64,000 nucleotides of DNA from Antribacter soli (GCF_021568775.1 NZ_JAKGSG010000059.1:19369-83368); one strand, 5' to 3'; counted from the first letter of the stretch, positions 44,322 through 53,747 are shown. Numbers and translations: made by a program. Notes: generated by a model from the letters alone, not told the origin.

Positions 44322-44348
44322 GACACCGCGCGATCGAGTCCTGTGACA
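44322..44348 (-). promoter_or_regulatory. ECF41-type promoter of the oxidoreductase-sigma operon
   Basis: On the minus strand TGTCACA (44348-44342) is followed after exactly 16 bases by TGTC (44325-44322). The published ECF41 consensus as I recall it is TGTCACA-N16-CGTC, so only one base differs. It is placed correctly upstream of the oxidoreductase start at 44287. Confidence 0.7.
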
Positions 44349-44354
44349 GGTTCG

Positions 44355-45041
44355 TCAGAGCCGCGAGTACTCCAGCTCCGGGCGCCCGCGAGCGCCGTAG
44401 CGGGGCGCGCGCCGCGCGACGCCGTGGTCGGCGAGGTACTCCAGGTACCGGCGGGCGGTGACGCGCGCCAGGTGCAGCTCGTCGGCCACCTCGCTGGCCG
44501 ACAGGCCGCCGGGGCGGCCGGTCAGGAGTGCCGTCACGGCATCCAGCGTCTCCTCGGACAGCCCCTTGGGCAGGCCCGTCGCGTTGGAGGTGCGCAGGGC
44601 CGCGAACGCCGTGTCCACCTCGCGCTGCGACAGCGCGGACACGGGCGAGCGCATCTGCTCGAAGTACGTGCGGTAGGCGCCGAGCTTCTCGGCGAACACG
44701 CTGAACACGAACGGCTTGATGAGGTACTGCACAACGCCCACGGCGACGGCCCCGCGCACGACCTCCAGCTCGCGCGCGGCGGTCACGGCGATGACGTCCA
44801 CCACCAGGCCGGCCGCGCGCAGCTCTCGGCACAGCACCAGCCCGTGCCGGTCGGGCAGGTGCATGTCCAGCAGGAGCAGGTGCACCTCCTCGCGCGCGGC
44901 GTGGGCGTCCCGCAGCGCCCGCGCGGCCTGGCCCGCGGTGTGCGCGATGCCCGCCAGCTCGAACCCCTCGACCATGCCCACGTACTGGCCGTGCGCCTCG
45001 GCGGTGCGCTGGTCGTCCTCCACCACGAGGACCCGGATCAT
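44355..45041 (-). CDS. CitB/DcuR-type response regulator
   Basis: The 228-aa protein has a receiver domain with acidic pair Glu8-Asp9-Asp10, phospho-acceptor Asp59 (LLLLDMHLPD) and Lys109 (YLIKPF). A C-terminal HTH (SASEVADELHLARVTARRYLEYLADHG) is typical of citrate/C4-dicarboxylate regulators. It overlaps the sensor-kinase gene by 4 bp. With the kinase it should control the adjacent DctA-type symporter. Its 3-prime end is the source of the duplicated fragment at 42092. Confidence 0.9.
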   Translation of the reverse strand: MIRVLVVEDDQRTAEAHGQYVGMVEGFELAGIAHTAGQAARALRDAHAAREEVHLLLLDMHLPDRHGLVLCRELRAAGLVVDVIAVTAARELEVVRGAVAVGVVQYLIKPFVFSVFAEKLGAYRTYFEQMRSPVSALSQREVDTAFAALRTSNATGLPKGLSEETLDAVTALLTGRPGGLSASEVADELHLARVTARRYLEYLADHGVARRAPRYGARGRPELEYSRL

Positions 45042-46738
45042 CGGGTGGTACCTGCCCGGGTGCGCGCGGCCTTGGGCACGACGACGGGAGCGGCGACCGG
45101 GCCGCCGTCGGGCAGCGGGTCCGGCCTCGGGAGGGTGACCGTGAAGACCGCTCCCCGGCCGCGGGTGACCTCGACGGTGCCGCCCAGGCTCTCCACGACC
45201 TGCCGCACCAGGGCCAGTCCGTACCCGCGGACGTCGGTGGTGGTGGCCTTGGTGCTCCAGCCGCGGTCGAAGATGCGGTCGACGTCGGCGTCCTCGACAC
45301 CTGGCCCGCTGTCGGAGACCTGGAGGACGAGCGACCCGGCGTCCTCCGCGAGGTAGACCTCCACCCAGGCGTCGGCGCCCTCGAGCGCACGCCCGGCGGC
45401 GGCGTCGATCGCGTTGTCGATGAGGTTGCCCAGGATCGTGACGACGTCCGCCGGCTCCAGGCCGTGCGTGCCGGGCGTCAGGTGCGTCTCGAAGTGCATC
45501 TCCACCGCGCGTTCCCGCGCCTGCGCCGTCTTGCCCAGGACGAGCGCCGCGATGACGGGCTCGTCGATCGCGTGCACGACCCGGTCGGTGAGCCGCTGCC
45601 CCAGGTCGCGCTCCGCGGCCGCGAAGCTCAGGGCCTCGTCGCCGCGGCCCAGCTCGATCAGGGTGGCGATCGTGTGCAGGCGGTTGCTGAACTCGTGGGT
45701 CTGGGCGCGCAGCGCGTCCGAGATGGTGCGCACCGACGACAGCTCCCCCGTGATCCGCTGCAGCTCCGTGCGGTCCCGCAGCGTCACGGTCTCACCCAGG
45801 ACGCGGCCCCCCGTGACGGCCTCGCCGCGGCTCACCAGGAGCACCCTGTCCCCCACACGCACCAGCCCGTCCAGGTTGGTGCCGCTCAGCACGTCGCCGA
45901 CGGTGTCCGGCACGCGTGCGTCGCCGACGGCGAACGGCACCGTCAGGTCGGACAGCCCGAGCAGCCGCAGCGCCTCGTCGTTGGCGAGCACCACCTCGCC
46001 GTCCGCCACCAGCACGAGCCCCTCCTCCACGGAGTGCAGCACGGCCTCGTGCGCGGCGAACAGCCGTGCCAGCTCTTCGGGGCCCTTGCTGCCCGTGACC
46101 CGGTCGAGGCGCCGCGCCAGGAAGGCAGCCGCCACGGCACCGGCGCCGAACGCGAGCAGCGTCCCCACCCCGACGATCACCAGGCGGGACACGATGCTGT
46201 CCTGCAGTCGTTCGAGCGTGACTCCTGCGGAGACCAGGCCGACCACCTCGCCGTCGGACAGCACGGGCGTCACCGCCCGCACCGACGGGCCGAGCGTGCC
46301 CGCGTAGATCTCCGTGAACGTCTCGCCGCGCAGTGCGGGGGCGGTGGTGCCCATGAACGTGAGCCCGATCTGCTCCCGGTTGCGGTGGGTGTACCGGGTG
46401 CCGTCGGTGTCCATCACCGTCACGTAGTCGAGTCCGGTGGCGGCCATCACCTGCTCCGCGTAAGGCTGCAGCTCCGACGACGCCGCCGCGATCGACCCGT
46501 CCCGGTCGCTGCCCGCCGCCGCGTGGGCGCTCGCCACGACCTGTGTGACCAGGGGATCCGCTGCGATCGTGACCGCCAGGTGGGTGCTCTCCTGCTCCGC
46601 GTGGCTCACCGCCGCCGCCCGCGCGTCCAGGGCGAGCAGCGCGAACACCACCACCGCCCCGGCGAACAGCAGCACGGTGTGCACCACGAGGAACCACCTC
46701 GCGATGCTCCTTCCGCGGCGTCGCGTCACGCCTCCCAT
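45038..46738 (-). CDS. CitA/DcuS-type sensor histidine kinase
   Basis: The 566-aa membrane kinase has TM1 (about 10-35), a periplasmic sCache-like domain (TGLDYVTVMDTDGTRYTHRN, VRAVTPVLSDGEVVGLVSAG), TM2 (about 180-205), a cytoplasmic PAS domain and a HATPase. The H-box HEFSNRLHTIATLIELG is characteristic of citrate/malate sensors, and ATP-binding blocks are GNLIDNAIDAA, DSGPG and GYGLALVRQ. ATG 46738 is chosen; an in-frame TTG lies 39 bases upstream. The ligand is probably a di- or tricarboxylate, given the symporter next door. Confidence 0.9.
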   Translation of the reverse strand: MGGVTRRRGRSIARWFLVVHTVLLFAGAVVVFALLALDARAAAVSHAEQESTHLAVTIAADPLVTQVVASAHAAAGSDRDGSIAAASSELQPYAEQVMAATGLDYVTVMDTDGTRYTHRNREQIGLTFMGTTAPALRGETFTEIYAGTLGPSVRAVTPVLSDGEVVGLVSAGVTLERLQDSIVSRLVIVGVGTLLAFGAGAVAAAFLARRLDRVTGSKGPEELARLFAAHEAVLHSVEEGLVLVADGEVVLANDEALRLLGLSDLTVPFAVGDARVPDTVGDVLSGTNLDGLVRVGDRVLLVSRGEAVTGGRVLGETVTLRDRTELQRITGELSSVRTISDALRAQTHEFSNRLHTIATLIELGRGDEALSFAAAERDLGQRLTDRVVHAIDEPVIAALVLGKTAQARERAVEMHFETHLTPGTHGLEPADVVTILGNLIDNAIDAAAGRALEGADAWVEVYLAEDAGSLVLQVSDSGPGVEDADVDRIFDRGWSTKATTTDVRGYGLALVRQVVESLGGTVEVTRGRGAVFTVTLPRPDPLPDGGPVAAPVVVPKAARTRAGTTR

Positions 46739-46862
46739 TGTGGCTGACGCGACGCGACCCGACGGCTGCCGCGCCAAAGAACACTATGCACGCAAAGCGC
46801 GGGACGGTGATCCGCGCCGCGAGAGTGGTCCGCGACACACACAGCGCTGTGAGAGGAGCATC

Positions 46863-48281
46863 ATGGCAACGACGCCTACTGCCGCGACCGGGACCGCCCC
46901 GCGACGTCGGCTGGACAAGAACCACTACCTGTACATCGCGGTGATCGTGGCTGTCGTGGCCGGGATCATCGTCGGTCTGGTCGCCCCCGAGACGGGCGCC
47001 GCGCTGGCACCGCTCGGCAAGGCCTTCGTCTCGCTGATCAAGATGATGATCTCGCCCGTGATCTTCTGCACCATCGTGCTGGGGATCGGGTCCATCGCGA
47101 AGGCCGCCACCGTCGGCCGCGTGGGCGGTCTCGCCCTGGGGTACTTCCTGGCGATGTCGACGTTCGCGCTGGGGCTCGGCCTGCTCGTGGGCAACGTGCT
47201 GCACCCCGGCGAGGGCCTGAACGTCGCGGGCGCCACCTACGAGCCGACCGGCGAGGCCGAGACCATCACCGACTTCCTCGTCGGGATCATCCCCACCACG
47301 CTGTTCTCCCCGCTCACGGGCGAGTCCGTGCTGCAGACCCTGCTCGTCGCGCTCCTTGTCGGGTTCGCGGTCCAGCAGCTCGGCGAGCGTGGTCGCCCCG
47401 TGCTCGAAGGCGTGCGGCTGGTGCAGTCCGTCGTGTTCCGCGTGCTGACGATGATCCTGTGGGTGGCGCCCATCGGCGCGTTCGGCGCGATCGCCGGCGT
47501 GGTGGGCTCCACGGGCTGGGACGCCGTCGTGGCGCTCGCGACCCTGATGGGCGCGTTCTACCTCACCTGCTTCCTGTTCATCGTGGCCGTGCTCGGCACC
47601 GTGCTGTGGCTCGTGGCCCGCGTGAACCTGTTCTCGCTGATGAAGTACCTCGCCCGGGAGTACCTCCTGATCGTCAGCACGTCGTCGTCCGAGACGGTGC
47701 TGCCGCGCCTCATCGCCAAGATGGAGCACCTGGGCGTCTCGAAGCCCGTGGTGGGCATCACCGTGCCCACCGGGTACTCGTTCAACCTGGACGGCACCGC
47801 GATCTACCTGACCATGGCGTCGCTGTTCATCGCCTCCGCGCTCGGCACGCCGCTGTCCGTGGGCGAGCAGATCGGCCTCCTGGTCTTCATGATCATCGCC
47901 TCCAAGGGCGCCGCCGGCGTCACCGGCGCCGGCCTGGCCACCCTCGCGGGCGGCCTGCAGACCTACCGGCCCGACCTGGTCGACGGCGTGGGCGTCATCG
48001 TCGGGATCGACCGCTTCATGTCCGAGGCGCGCGCCGTCACCAACTTCACCGGCAACGCCGTCGCCACCGTGCTGGTCGGCACGTGGACCCGCCAGATCGA
48101 CCGGGCCCGCGTCGGCCAGGTGCTGGCCGGCGGGCTGCCGTTCGACGAGGCGTCGCTCGGCGAGATGCACGGTGAGGCGCGCCCCGCTGGTGCTGGGGCC
48201 GGGTCCGACAGGGCTGGTTCTGACGGCGCGGTTGCCGATGGGGAGCCGCGGGCGGAGGAGCTGGTGCCGGCCTCACGGTAG
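46863..48281 (+). CDS. dctA: C4-dicarboxylate:cation symporter (DctA, DAACS family)
   Basis: The 472-aa protein has the DAACS fold with about eight helices and two re-entrant loops; signatures are MMISPVIFCTIVLGIGSIAK, the serine-rich STSSSETVLPRLI, PTGYSFNLDGTAIYLTMAS and VDRF-like GIDRFMSEARAVTNFTGN. It imports succinate, fumarate or malate with Na+ or H+. It is divergent from the CitA-like kinase and so the expected target of that two-component system. GAGAGGAGC precedes the ATG. The C-terminal 40 residues are Gly/Ala/acidic and variable. Confidence 0.92.
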   Translation: MATTPTAATGTAPRRRLDKNHYLYIAVIVAVVAGIIVGLVAPETGAALAPLGKAFVSLIKMMISPVIFCTIVLGIGSIAKAATVGRVGGLALGYFLAMSTFALGLGLLVGNVLHPGEGLNVAGATYEPTGEAETITDFLVGIIPTTLFSPLTGESVLQTLLVALLVGFAVQQLGERGRPVLEGVRLVQSVVFRVLTMILWVAPIGAFGAIAGVVGSTGWDAVVALATLMGAFYLTCFLFIVAVLGTVLWLVARVNLFSLMKYLAREYLLIVSTSSSETVLPRLIAKMEHLGVSKPVVGITVPTGYSFNLDGTAIYLTMASLFIASALGTPLSVGEQIGLLVFMIIASKGAAGVTGAGLATLAGGLQTYRPDLVDGVGVIVGIDRFMSEARAVTNFTGNAVATVLVGTWTRQIDRARVGQVLAGGLPFDEASLGEMHGEARPAGAGAGSDRAGSDGAVADGEPRAEELVPASR

Positions 48282-48339
48282 GTCGCGGGGGCGGGTCCGG
48301 CTGCGGCCGGCCCCGTGGCTCGGTGGAATCCGTCGGAGG

Positions 48340-48368
48340 CCCGACGTCGGCTGCGTGCCGGCGTCGGG
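48340..48368. terminator. Bidirectional terminator hairpin
   Basis: The arms cccgacgtcggc and gccggcgtcggg pair at 11 of 12 positions around a 5-base loop. The hairpin lies between the convergent dctA and permease genes. Confidence 0.65.
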
Positions 48369-48377
48369 TCTCCGTCG

Positions 48378-49595
48378 TCAGCGGGTCAGGAGCAGGGCGC
48401 CGACGCTTGCGGCGAAGACCAGCACCGCCGTGACGGTCCCGGTCACCATGAACCGCCGCCAGTTGATCGTCAGCCCGGCCGCTGCGCAGCGCTCTGCCCA
48501 GATCAGGGTGGCGAGCGAGGCCCATGGGGTGATCAGGGGTCCCACGTTGGTCCCGATGAGCAGGCCGAGCAGCTGGTCGTGGTTCGCCGGCGGGATCACC
48601 GCCTCCCCTGCCAGGTAGACAGGCAGGTTGTTCAGCACGTTGGACAAGACCCCGCCGACCGCGGCCGCCCGGGTGACCCCCTCGGCACCGGGATCGGTGC
48701 CGATCAGCACGGTCATCACGCTGGACAGGCCGTGCAGGCTGATCGTGTCCACGACGAGGAACAAGCCCACGACGAACACCAGCAGCCGCCAGGGCAGCAA
48801 GCTCCAGGACAGCGCCTCCCGCTCCCAGACCGCAAACGCAACCACCAGGGTGACGGCGCAGGCCAAGGCCGCCCAATGGAGGCTCAGGTCGGCGACGACG
48901 GCCAGGACGAACGCACCGCACGCGACCGAAGCCGCGGTGAACACGCGCCGGTCGCGCGGCCGGAACGCGACGGGCACCTCGTAGCGAGGCGGGTTGCCGC
49001 GCCAGTAGAAGAACCAGAGACAACCGGCGACCATGACGAGCGCCGCGAGCTGCGGTACCGCCATCCGGGCGGCGAACTCCACGGGGCTGAGCTGGACCCG
49101 GTCCATGGCGAGAAGGTTCGTCAGGTTCGAGACCGGCAGCAGCAGGCTCGCGGTGTTCGCGAGCCAGACGGTCGTCATGGCGAGCGGCAGCACGGGGACC
49201 CGGGACCGTACGGCGGCCGCGATCATGACGGGCGTCAGCAGCACCGCCGTCGTGTCGAGGTTGAGGAATGTGGTCGTGGCCGCCGCGAACACCAGGCACA
49301 GACCGAACAGCGCGGCGTTCCTGCCTCGTGCGAGGCGGGTGATCCCGCCGGCGAGCACGTCGAACAGCTCCGCCCGGGCGGCCAGCTCCGCCAGCACGAC
49401 CACGGCACCGAGGAAGACCAGCAGCGGCAGGACGCGCTCCACCGTCCCGGCGGCGGCCTCCCTGGGGAGCAACCCGGTCGACACCGCCAGCACGCCACCG
49501 ACGAACAACCCGATCCGGACCCAGTCGAGAACGGCGACGCGCCGCCACCGGCGCACGGGTCGCTGGCTTGGCAACGCCCCGTCGGAACGACCCAT
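48378..49595 (-). CDS. ArsB/SLC13-type (ion transporter superfamily) permease
   Basis: The 405-aa protein has about ten to eleven hydrophobic segments. It carries the ion-transporter-superfamily signatures TTTFLNLDTTAVLLTPVMIA, LANTASLLLPVSNLTNLLA and GVLSNVLNNLPVYLAGE (N-terminal and C-terminal Asn/Pro repeats of ArsB/NhaD). Arsenite efflux is possible, but no arsenic regulator or reductase is nearby, so a related anion or organic acid permease is equally good. It starts at ATG 49595, divergent from the WD40-KAP gene. Confidence 0.82.
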   Translation of the reverse strand: MGRSDGALPSQRPVRRWRRVAVLDWVRIGLFVGGVLAVSTGLLPREAAAGTVERVLPLLVFLGAVVVLAELAARAELFDVLAGGITRLARGRNAALFGLCLVFAAATTTFLNLDTTAVLLTPVMIAAAVRSRVPVLPLAMTTVWLANTASLLLPVSNLTNLLAMDRVQLSPVEFAARMAVPQLAALVMVAGCLWFFYWRGNPPRYEVPVAFRPRDRRVFTAASVACGAFVLAVVADLSLHWAALACAVTLVVAFAVWEREALSWSLLPWRLLVFVVGLFLVVDTISLHGLSSVMTVLIGTDPGAEGVTRAAAVGGVLSNVLNNLPVYLAGEAVIPPANHDQLLGLLIGTNVGPLITPWASLATLIWAERCAAAGLTINWRRFMVTGTVTAVLVFAASVGALLLTR

Positions 49596-49755
49596 GTACC
49601 CCGCCTCGGGCTGCACTGCGGTGACAGCGGGGCCCCGCTGACCAGATTTCACCGACAAACCTATCCCACCCTTACCACATCGGGGCAAAGTATGACACGC
49701 TTGAGAGGCACCTAGCACGGTACTGGCAAGAGCACGCCACGATGCAGGGGACCCC

Positions 49756-52700
49756 ATGGACACGGCGCGAGGAGCGGTGCAGCACCTGTGCTTCGTCGCC
49801 CGGGGCGGCGAGCTCGTCCTTGCGGCCGCACGTGACCAGGGCATCGAGCTGATCGCGACCGACGGCACCGCGATGCGGACCCTCGAGGCCGAACGTACCG
49901 TCACTTCCCTCGTCGCGCTGCGCGCCGACGACTCGCAGGACGACAGGATCCTCGCCGGGGGCACGGACGGCGTCGTACGGGCGTACGACGCGAACGACGG
50001 CACGGAGGTGTTCAGGTCTCCCGTCGGGCAGGGCACCGTCCGGGACCTGGCCACGTTCGGCGACAGACCCGACGTGACCGTCGTCGCCGCGCTCGACAGC
50101 AGCGTGCTGCTGTGGAACCCGGCCGACGGCCGGACCGAGACGCTGGCCGCCCCCGAGGGCGTCGACCCGCACCGGCTCTTCAAGGTGTGCGCGTACGAGG
50201 CCGCCGGCCGGCAGATGGTGACGGGCGCGTACACCGACGGGCTGCTGGTCACCTGGGACCTCGAGACCGGCACCACGACGACGGTGTCGGGCCACGACGG
50301 ACCGATCTGGTCCCTCATCGTCGTGACCGACGGCGACACCGGGGACCCGAGACTGGTCTCCGGCGGGTCCGACCGGCGCACCCAGGTCTGGCACCCGGAG
50401 GACGGCGCCCTCACGCCCGGGACGGTGTTCGTCGGCGACGGAACGGTCCGACGGCTCGGGCATGTCGTCGACCACCGGTCGGTCATGCTGGTCACCGCCT
50501 CGGCGAGCGGCTCGGTGTCGCTGTGGCGCGCCGACGGCTCACCCGACCGGCCCGAGACGGAGATCGCGCGGCACTCCGGAGAGGTGTGGGCGCTCGCGTG
50601 CGCCACGACGCCGGACGGCGTCCTGATCGCGTCGGGTGACATGAACGGCGACCTCTCGATCCGTCAGCTGAGCACCGCGCTGCTGTCGGCGGAGTCGATC
50701 CGCGCCGTCCACGGCGGCGAGTCGACGCTCTGGACCGTGACCCGCGGCGACACCGCCCGCGGCGGGTTCGTCGCGGTGGCGGGCGTGGACCGGAAGGTGA
50801 CGGTCGTCGACCCGACCGGATCGCGCGCCCCCCTGACGCTGCGCGAGCACACCAGCACCGTGCGCGCGCTCGCCTGCGGCCGGCACGACGGCGTCACGCA
50901 CCTCATCAGCGGCGGCGCGGACCACCGCGTGCTGGACTGGGATCCGGAGACCGGGAACCTGCGGGCCGAGCTGCCGATGGGGCACGAGAGCGAGGTCTGG
51001 ACGCTGGCGACCTACCGCACGGACGCCGGGCTGTTCCTCGTGAGCGGGAGCGCGGGCGGGTCCGTCCGGACCGTCGAGCTGGTGACGGAGCCGGTGCTGG
51101 GGCGCCCGCCCGTGGTGCTGGCCGAGGATCTGGGCGAGGTCAACGCGGTGGTTCCGGTCCCCGACGACGACGGCACGATCATCGTCATCGGGTCGAGCAG
51201 AGGACTGCGGTCGGTGCCGACCGAACCGGGTGCTGCGGCTCGTACCCTGGGCCTGGCACCGGTGAGCGCCGTGTGCGCAGTGCAGGAGCGTGGCCGTCAG
51301 CTGGTCGTCTCGGCCCGGCAGGACGGCGTCGTCGAGCTGGTCGACCCGCTCGCCGGTTCCGTCGTCACGACCTTCGCCAGGTCCTTCGACGCCGGCATGG
51401 TGCGGTCGCTGGCCGCCGTCGAGGTGGGTGGCACGACCTTCGTGCTGGGTGGTTGCGACGACGGGCACGTGGTCGTCTGGCACATCGACGGCACGCTGGT
51501 CGGCAGGCCGGTCCAGGGCGCACGGAGCGGGATCCGGGCGATGGTGGCGGGCGACGTGGCCTTCCCCGGTCAGAAGAGGGCTGATCGTCGCCCGGGCTCC
51601 GCGCTGGTCACTGCCGGGAACGACGGCGTCGTCCGGCTGTGGCCGGTCACGGCCGACATCCCGCTGCGCGCCGGCGGGTCCGTCGGGCGCGGTGTCCGGC
51701 CGGCGTCGATCCTGCTGCAGGACCAGCCGACGGACCACGACGACCTGTCCCGGACACCCCTCGTGGAGACCCTCTTCGAGGCGCTCACCTCACCAGACAC
51801 CACGCCGCCCGTCGTCGTCGGCGTGCACGCGCCCTGGGGTCAGGGGAAGTCCAGCCTGCTGCGTCAGCTCCGCGCCAGGGTCGACCCATGGACCACGCGG
51901 CTGGCGGCGAACACGAACTCCGCACCCGACCAGGAGCCGACCCACGCGCTGGTCGCGGTGCCGCCCAAGCGTGCCCGCTGGTTCGCGCGGGGCAGCACCC
52001 CGCGGGTACGCACCCGTCTGACCCGAGGCTGGGCCTGGGCGCAGATCGCCCGTGCCGGTGAGGTGACCGCGCCCCTGCAGTACGAGATGAAGCCGCGCAC
52101 CAGAGGCGGGTTCTCCGCGATCACCGTCTGGTTCAACCCGTGGATGTACGAGCGGACCGACCAGATCTGGGCGGGCCTCACCCGCGAGATCCTCATCGCC
52201 GTCACGGAGCGGCTGTCCAAGGAGGAACGGGAGCGACTCTGGTTCGACCTCAACCTGCGGCGCACCGACCCGTCCTCGATGCGGCGGAGGATCCTGAGCA
52301 CGTATCTCCCGCGCACGCTCGTCTGGCTGATCGTCGATGCCCTGCTCCTGTTCCTGGCGACCGTCGCCGTCGTGGCCATGGGCGTCGCGGCCGTCAACGA
52401 TCCGAGGATGACGTCGTTGATCGGCCCCTCCGTCCTGGTCATCCTGGCCGTGCTGGGCACCGTCGCGCAGCTGACCAGCGGCTCGTTCAAGCACATCCAC
52501 GGCTGGGTCGCGCCCGACGAGCTGAACAGCAACGCCGGCCCCGAGCACGCCTGGAAGGGCAGCAGCGACCCGCTCACCTCCACCGACCGCGGCTACCTCT
52601 ACCTGCTGCAGCACGATGTCGGCGAGGTGGTCGGTCTGGCGACGAAGCACAGCCCGCTGGTCATCTTCATCGACGACCTCGACCGCTGCGGGCCTGACAT

Positions 52701-53637
52701 CGTCGCCGACACCATCGAGGCGATCAACCTCTTCCTGAACAAGGCGTTCGGGCACTGCATCTTCGTCGTCGCGCTCGACCCCGCGACGGTGGCCGCCCAC
52801 CTCGAGACCGCCTTCCACGGGATCGACGAGCGCGCCAAGGAGGACCCGACGAGCTTCGGCCACCTGCGGCACACCGGGTGGCGCTTCATGGAGAAGATCA
52901 TCGACCTGCCGATCCGTCTCCCGCGGGTCCCCGACGTCGCGCTCAGCCAGTACCTCGACCAGCTCCTCGGCGCCGCGGCGACCGTCCCCGGGCAGGCCGG
53001 CTCCGGGCCCGCCCGGACGGAGCCGGGCGCCGCGACCGTGCCCGCCGAGGAGCCCGCGCCGACGCGGCCGGTGCCCGCCCCGACGACCACGGCGCCCGCC
53101 CGGACCACGGCGCCCGCCCGGACCGTGGCGCAGGTCAAGACCGTGCTCGTCCCGGACGGTTCGGACGACGACGCCGTCGCCACGGTCGACCGGCTCGAAT
53201 CCCTGCAGGAAGTGCGCGAGGCGCTCCGCACGGCGGTGCTCTCCCTGCCCAACCGCAATCCCCGCCAGACCAAGGCCTTCGTCAACCTCTGGCGCTTCTA
53301 CATGGTCCTGGACCATCGCACCGGCCTCTTCAACCCGTCCCGGCTCGCGATGGAGCGGCACAGCATCGAGATGGCCCGGCTCGTCGAGCTCATGGTGCGC
53401 TGGCCCTACTTCTTGGACCTGCTCGGCGAGCAGGCGACCGAGGGCGACGTCGCATCGCCGTCGAACCTGGACCTGCTGCTCGACGCCTGCGCCGCCGATG
53501 ACGAAGCCTGGACGGACACTGCCCGTCGCACCCGGCTCGATCCCGCCGACCGTTCGACCGTCGCCCTGCGCGACCTGCTCCGCCGTGCCCTGCCGCACCG
53601 CGAGATCTTCACGCCGCTCGCCCACAGGTACCTGTGA
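49756..53637 (+). CDS. WD40 beta-propeller - KAP-family P-loop NTPase fusion with membrane helices
   Basis: The 1293-aa protein has about 10-12 WD-like repeats over residues 1-640 (for example GGTDGVVRAYD, SGGSDRRTQVWH, TAGNDGVVRLWP). A KAP NTPase follows, with Walker A GVHAPWGQGKSSLL (about 688-701), TVWFNPWMYE, two hydrophobic helices (about 856-910), Walker B VIFIDDLDRC (about 967-976), HCIFVVALDP and the arginine-containing FMEKIIDLPIRLP. A Pro/Ala/Thr linker with repeated TTAPAR lies near 1085-1130 before a helical end. KAP NTPases are membrane-associated signalling or anti-phage ATPases; fused propellers act as sensors. It stands alone with its own promoter and terminator. Confidence 0.88.
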   Translation: MDTARGAVQHLCFVARGGELVLAAARDQGIELIATDGTAMRTLEAERTVTSLVALRADDSQDDRILAGGTDGVVRAYDANDGTEVFRSPVGQGTVRDLATFGDRPDVTVVAALDSSVLLWNPADGRTETLAAPEGVDPHRLFKVCAYEAAGRQMVTGAYTDGLLVTWDLETGTTTTVSGHDGPIWSLIVVTDGDTGDPRLVSGGSDRRTQVWHPEDGALTPGTVFVGDGTVRRLGHVVDHRSVMLVTASASGSVSLWRADGSPDRPETEIARHSGEVWALACATTPDGVLIASGDMNGDLSIRQLSTALLSAESIRAVHGGESTLWTVTRGDTARGGFVAVAGVDRKVTVVDPTGSRAPLTLREHTSTVRALACGRHDGVTHLISGGADHRVLDWDPETGNLRAELPMGHESEVWTLATYRTDAGLFLVSGSAGGSVRTVELVTEPVLGRPPVVLAEDLGEVNAVVPVPDDDGTIIVIGSSRGLRSVPTEPGAAARTLGLAPVSAVCAVQERGRQLVVSARQDGVVELVDPLAGSVVTTFARSFDAGMVRSLAAVEVGGTTFVLGGCDDGHVVVWHIDGTLVGRPVQGARSGIRAMVAGDVAFPGQKRADRRPGSALVTAGNDGVVRLWPVTADIPLRAGGSVGRGVRPASILLQDQPTDHDDLSRTPLVETLFEALTSPDTTPPVVVGVHAPWGQGKSSLLRQLRARVDPWTTRLAANTNSAPDQEPTHALVAVPPKRARWFARGSTPRVRTRLTRGWAWAQIARAGEVTAPLQYEMKPRTRGGFSAITVWFNPWMYERTDQIWAGLTREILIAVTERLSKEERERLWFDLNLRRTDPSSMRRRILSTYLPRTLVWLIVDALLLFLATVAVVAMGVAAVNDPRMTSLIGPSVLVILAVLGTVAQLTSGSFKHIHGWVAPDELNSNAGPEHAWKGSSDPLTSTDRGYLYLLQHDVGEVVGLATKHSPLVIFIDDLDRCGPDIVADTIEAINLFLNKAFGHCIFVVALDPATVAAHLETAFHGIDERAKEDPTSFGHLRHTGWRFMEKIIDLPIRLPRVPDVALSQYLDQLLGAAATVPGQAGSGPARTEPGAATVPAEEPAPTRPVPAPTTTAPARTTAPARTVAQVKTVLVPDGSDDDAVATVDRLESLQEVREALRTAVLSLPNRNPRQTKAFVNLWRFYMVLDHRTGLFNPSRLAMERHSIEMARLVELMVRWPYFLDLLGEQATEGDVASPSNLDLLLDACAADDEAWTDTARRTRLDPADRSTVALRDLLRRALPHREIFTPLAHRYL

Positions 53638-53640
53638 CGG

Positions 53641-53659
53641 CGGCCGCCTCACGCGGCCG
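53641..53659 (+). terminator. Hairpin after the WD40-KAP gene
   Basis: Perfect 7-bp arms cggccgc and gcggccg with a short loop begin 4 bp after the stop codon. Confidence 0.55.
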
Positions 53660-53709
53660 TGGCGCCGCACGAGTTCTTTGAGAACCGTGGCGGCAGGCGA
53701 CGAGCCTGC

Positions 53710-53740
53710 TTGCGTTCGAGCGTGCTCGAAGTCATAGCGT
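53710..53740 (+). promoter_or_regulatory. MerR-type promoter/operator of the SDR-MerR operon
   Basis: The inverted repeat ttcgag-cgtg-ctcgaa (53715-53730) lies between a -35-like ttgcgt and a -10-like tagcgt at the long 19-bp spacing typical of MerR-controlled promoters. The SDR start is 8 bp beyond. Confidence 0.55.
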
Positions 53741-53747
53741 CGCCGAC

